A DNA stretch of 64,000 nucleotides from NCBI GenBank assembly GCA_963725505.1, contig CAVRYN010000005.1:620001-684000 (forward strand), in the 5' to 3' direction. The stretch's first letter is position 1. Each line of letters begins with the position of its first letter. Origin of the DNA: Udaeobacter sp963725505. GTDB lineage: Bacteria > Verrucomicrobiota > Verrucomicrobiia > Chthoniobacterales > UBA10450. This document shows, one piece after another, positions 61,869 through 64,000 of the stretch. A program made the position numbers and the translations under genes. Under the pieces are notes generated by a model. The model did no database searches. It was not told the origin of the DNA and saw only the letters and a list, made by a program, of their open reading frames with translations.

Positions 61869-62017
61869 GATCGGGTCTTTCTATTGAGTTGCACGGATTT
61901 GATTTACTGAATTTATTGAAATGACAGGATTTTGCAATTCAATGCTCCGCGCGGCACCTGCCCCACGGGTGGCGAACCAACTGACCGTGACAGGATTCGT
62001 GTCATGTGCGCGGAGCC

Positions 62018-62140
62018 GCCTAACGAGACCAAGCTGAGCGACGGCCGCCTGCAGCGAGTGTCGCTCGAAGCGAAAAGGTTTTAGCCAAGCAAAAGGTGAA
62101 CGCGAAGCGGGTGGCCGTTCGCTCCAGCGCTTGGTTAGAT
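62018..62140 (-). repeat. attC site g of array 2
   Basis: 123 bp. GCCTAACGAGACCAAGCTGA at the left; GTTCGCTCCAGCGCTTG and core GTTAGAT at the right. Inner arms GGCCGCC/GGTGGCC partly pair. Confidence 0.85.
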
Positions 62141-62144
62141 CGTT

Positions 62145-62506
62145 TCATGGTGAAGTAATGTGGAACTTCGAAACGACTCGGCCAGAAGAATCGAAGCTGA
62201 CCTCATACTCTTCGCCACTGATGGAAAAAGGAACGTAGCGAAACGACTTTACGGACTCAGCGTCATAATACTCGATGCCCTTGTCCGACTCCCAAGATCC
62301 TTTATCGCTGTGCTCGTTGATGACGCGGTGAGGACGACCGAGAAGTGCGACCACGCGCTCTTCTGAGTCGCCGCGGGCCACTCGCTGCCAGGGGCGAATG
62401 TAGCGCCAATCGTCGGTACCTGAGCGGAGACAAACCAAAGCGCCCAAACTCCGCCAAATAGCGCCACGACTGTGACGACTAATTGAACCAGAGTGCGCTT
62501 CACCAT
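62145..62506 (-). CDS. Secreted BamE/SmpA-like protein, first cassette of array 2, frameshifted
   Basis: Start ATG at 62506 overlaps the attI core. Frame 1: MVKRTLVQLVVTVVALFGGV (signal peptide). Frame 2 continues from about 62430: WRYIRPWQRVARGDSEERVVALLGRPHRV, then GKWESDKGIEYYD-like and ISGEEYEVSFDSSGRVVSKF. The GDSEERVVALLGRP segment is typical of BamE/SmpA-like domains. One frame change near 62430 splits the gene. Closest cassette to the second attI. Confidence 0.65.
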
Positions 62507-62582
62507 CTAACTACAATTCGACGAAAGTCTGTTTCGCCTATTTCGGCTTTTCTCCGGGAGGGGGACCGGATAAAAGGAAAGC
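62505..62582 (-). promoter_or_regulatory. Second attI-like site, inverted copy
   Basis: Core ATCTAAC at 62505-62511 (GTTAGAT on the minus strand). The following 70 bp are the reverse complement of 35069-35140 with about four differences, including the strings TTCGACGAAAGTCTGTTTCG and TCTCCGGGAGGGG. It points array 2 leftwards. Confidence 0.88.
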
Positions 62583-62625
62583 ATATCTTCCTTTTTACGG
62601 GCGCCTCCGGTTCGGAGCAAGCCGA
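62583..62625 (+). pseudogene. 5' remnant of a second intI
   Basis: About 43 bp matching the first ~15 codons of intI with gaps (TTTTTAC..GGAGCAAGCCG). The start codon has become ATA. No further integrase sequence follows; the 62627 gene begins instead. Shows that a second integrase existed and was lost. Confidence 0.7.
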
Positions 62626-62626
62626 T

Positions 62627-63103
62627 TCATTTGATGTTGACAGCAATTGCTATCGTGGGGGCGGACATCGCATGGGCATGATGTGGATCTTGCTGGCCTT
62701 TGGGAAGGAAATACCAGACGCCAGGCGTCATTTGACCGCGTTCGGGTAGCTGTTGCAGGCGCGACGGGTCCAAGCCTGCCGCGATCAGCCCGGAGGCGTC
62801 GAACTCGTACACAACGTCTTCCGGCGTGCGCTCCGGTTGAGTAGCGAAGTGAACCATTGTGCCGAGCCCGCTGTTGAAACAATATTCACCACTGGCCGCC
62901 GTCTGATCGATCGCGACCTTGGGATTCGCACGCAGAATCCTGGCAATGGCAAGAATCTCGCCTTTGGATGTGCCCTGAAGGGCCAAGACGTCGGCGTACT
63001 CACGTTTGAGTGTGGTGAGTTCGTCTTCGGCTACCGGCTTCTCGCCGGCAAGAAGGGTGCCGGTCACAAGGAACGTTAGAAGTATGAAAATTATGCGTCG
63101 CAT
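62627..63103 (-). CDS. Secreted hypothetical protein, 158 aa
   Basis: Signal peptide IIFILLTFLVTGTLLAGE, then EDELTTLKREYADVLALQG and SGEYCFNSGLGTMVHFATQPERTPEDVVYEFDASGLI. Ends DPHHAHAMSAPTIAIAVNIK. I do not recognise the family. It is beyond attI, so not a cassette; its 3' end abuts the intI remnant. Confidence 0.6.
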   Translation of the reverse strand: MRRIIFILLTFLVTGTLLAGEKPVAEDELTTLKREYADVLALQGTSKGEILAIARILRANPKVAIDQTAASGEYCFNSGLGTMVHFATQPERTPEDVVYEFDASGLIAAGLDPSRLQQLPERGQMTPGVWYFLPKGQQDPHHAHAMSAPTIAIAVNIK

Positions 63104-63224
63104 GATGGTACCTCCGTGTGGTGTTTGAGCGGCCTAAATATATTGCGACTGCATTCGGAGTCTAACGATGCCGGAAAACAGACGGCATCGAGAGTTTCCT
63201 CCATCCTTCGCGTTTGGTTTCGCT

Positions 63225-63312
63225 TGGTAGGGCGCGTCACTCCGTGCGCGCCGTTGGCCGAAGACCCAAGCGCGGCGTGCAGAGGATTGCCCGCCCTACC
63301 GATGTGCCTGCT
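63225..63312. repeat. GGTAGGGCG-type inverted repeat
   Basis: GGTAGGGCGCGTCACTCCGT at the left, CCCGCCCTACCGATG at the right; inner GCGCGCCG. Same family as the TGTAGGGCG elements. Located upstream of the HIT gene. Confidence 0.65.
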
Positions 63313-63411
63313 ATGGTTTGGCAGGCGATTTCGCTTGGAATCACAGGAAAAGGAGGCGGAAATGTCGGCTCGACTTTTCGGTGCCTCATTTTAGTCTCGT
63401 AGCAATCGTAC

Positions 63412-63924
63412 ATGGCGACAGAAGAATTTCCAAAAAGAGAATTAGAAACGCTCTGGGCTCCATGGCGGGTGGAGTATTTCGAAAAGGAACCGCGTAATCT
63501 CAATTTTCTTTCCGAGGCGGCACAGGCGAGCGACGACGCTGCGCATTTGGTGATCACTCGGCGAAAGAACGCATTCCTCATGATGAACCGCTATCCGTAC
63601 ACGGTCGGTCATCTAATGGTGGTGCCGTATCGCAAGGTCGCGGAGCTTTCGGCATTGGGCGACAACGAGGTTGTTGAGCTTTGGAATTTGGTTGTGCATG
63701 CGCAGGCGCTTTTGCGTGGCGCGACGAAGGCGCAGGGATTCAATATCGGTTTGAATCTTGGCGAATGCGCAGGCGCGGGTGTGCCAGATCATTTGCATAT
63801 CCACATCGTGCCGCGCTGGAGCGGCGACACCAATTTTATGCCGATCCTCGCCGGCACGCGCACGCTCTCGGATGGGTTGCGCGCCTTGTATGACAAATTG
63901 ATGGACGCGCAGTCGAAGCTGTGA
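63412..63924 (+). CDS. HIT-family nucleotide hydrolase/phosphorylase
   Basis: 170 aa. HIT motif HLHIHIVPRWSGDTNF at the C-terminal third, with three histidines and the preceding GVPDHL. LWAPWRVEYF at the N-terminus and NRYPYTVGHLMVVPYR are typical of Ap4A phosphorylase-like HIT proteins. They cleave dinucleoside polyphosphates or AMP conjugates. A single gene. Confidence 0.92.
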   Translation: MATEEFPKRELETLWAPWRVEYFEKEPRNLNFLSEAAQASDDAAHLVITRRKNAFLMMNRYPYTVGHLMVVPYRKVAELSALGDNEVVELWNLVVHAQALLRGATKAQGFNIGLNLGECAGAGVPDHLHIHIVPRWSGDTNFMPILAGTRTLSDGLRALYDKLMDAQSKL

Positions 63925-63962
63925 GCAAGTGATCTGGGATCAGTGATCGGTGATCGGGGGAA

Positions 63963-63992
63963 CGGCGTCTGACACAGACGCCCTACAATTTG
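63963..63992. repeat. End of a TGTAGGGCG-type palindrome
   Basis: GGCGTCTGACACAGACGCC hairpin followed by CTACAATT. Same end as the ftsY insert at 42911-42932. It may continue beyond the window. Confidence 0.7.
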
Positions 63993-64000
63993 GGATCACT

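Noticed and set aside
35143..62509. CRISPR array
   Set aside because: The repeated sequences in the arrays are about 95-210 bp, paired at their ends and separated by genes; they are attC sites. No short regular repeats with uniform spacers were seen anywhere in the window.

Overview
The window looks like a chromosomal segment of a Gram-negative soil bacterium, most likely a Verrucomicrobiota member of the Spartobacteria/Chthoniobacterales type. This assignment is inference, with no database search behind it. It rests on outer-membrane genes (lpxB, mlaEFD), housekeeping gene families typical of that phylum, and many palindromic dispersed repeats, some translated inside proteins. Several conserved genes carry single-base frameshifts, often at homopolymers, which suggests residual indel errors in a long-read or metagenomic assembly as well as true pseudogenes.

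Layout. 0-5 kb: a topoisomerase III-like gene, an alpha/beta hydrolase flanked by a duplication of the topoisomerase 3' end, and a vapBC pair. 5.2-9.5 kb: a leftward information-processing cluster, prs-rplY-pth-rpsF-ssb-dprA. 9.8-17.3 kb: a DUF885 hydrolase, an MFS transporter, a racemase-like protein, tRNA-Val, an M20 peptidase next to a relic attC site, and a truncated FecR protein. 17.6-34 kb: a TPR membrane protein with a palindromic repeat inside it, a REP-associated transposase (RAYT) with flanking REPs, rluD, a ClpX-like ATPase with a cyclase-like partner, recR, lipA, the mla lipid-transport operon, msrB and another MFS transporter.

34-62.6 kb is the most unusual part. A complete integron integrase (intI, 34082-35068, minus) has an attI-like site at 35.1 kb and a rightward array of gene cassettes to about 41.6 kb. 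At 62.5 kb a second, inverted copy of the same attI region is followed by a short decayed 5' remnant of intI. From it a second cassette array runs leftwards to about 53.5 kb, with nearly all genes on the minus strand. The two arrays face each other around a block of ordinary chromosomal genes: GIY-YIG, ftsY, nusB, ribH, ribBA, a toxin-antitoxin pair, fcl, a Gfo/Idh dehydrogenase, lpxB and a kynB-like gene. The attC sites are about 95-210 bp, share one recognisable end structure and are oriented according to their array. One subtype occurs in both arrays. An IS110-family relic sits inside one attC.

How the genes work together. The core blocks cover DNA processing (topB, ssb, dprA, recR), translation (rplY, pth, rpsF, ftsY), riboflavin synthesis (ribBA-ribH), lipid A and envelope functions (lpxB, mla, fcl), and lipoylation (lipA). 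The cassettes encode small secreted or membrane proteins, TPR proteins, VOC and SDR enzymes, hydrolases and a symporter. Dispersed REP-like palindromes lie between genes and have also entered coding regions in frame (ftsY, a TPR membrane protein, an MFS transporter).
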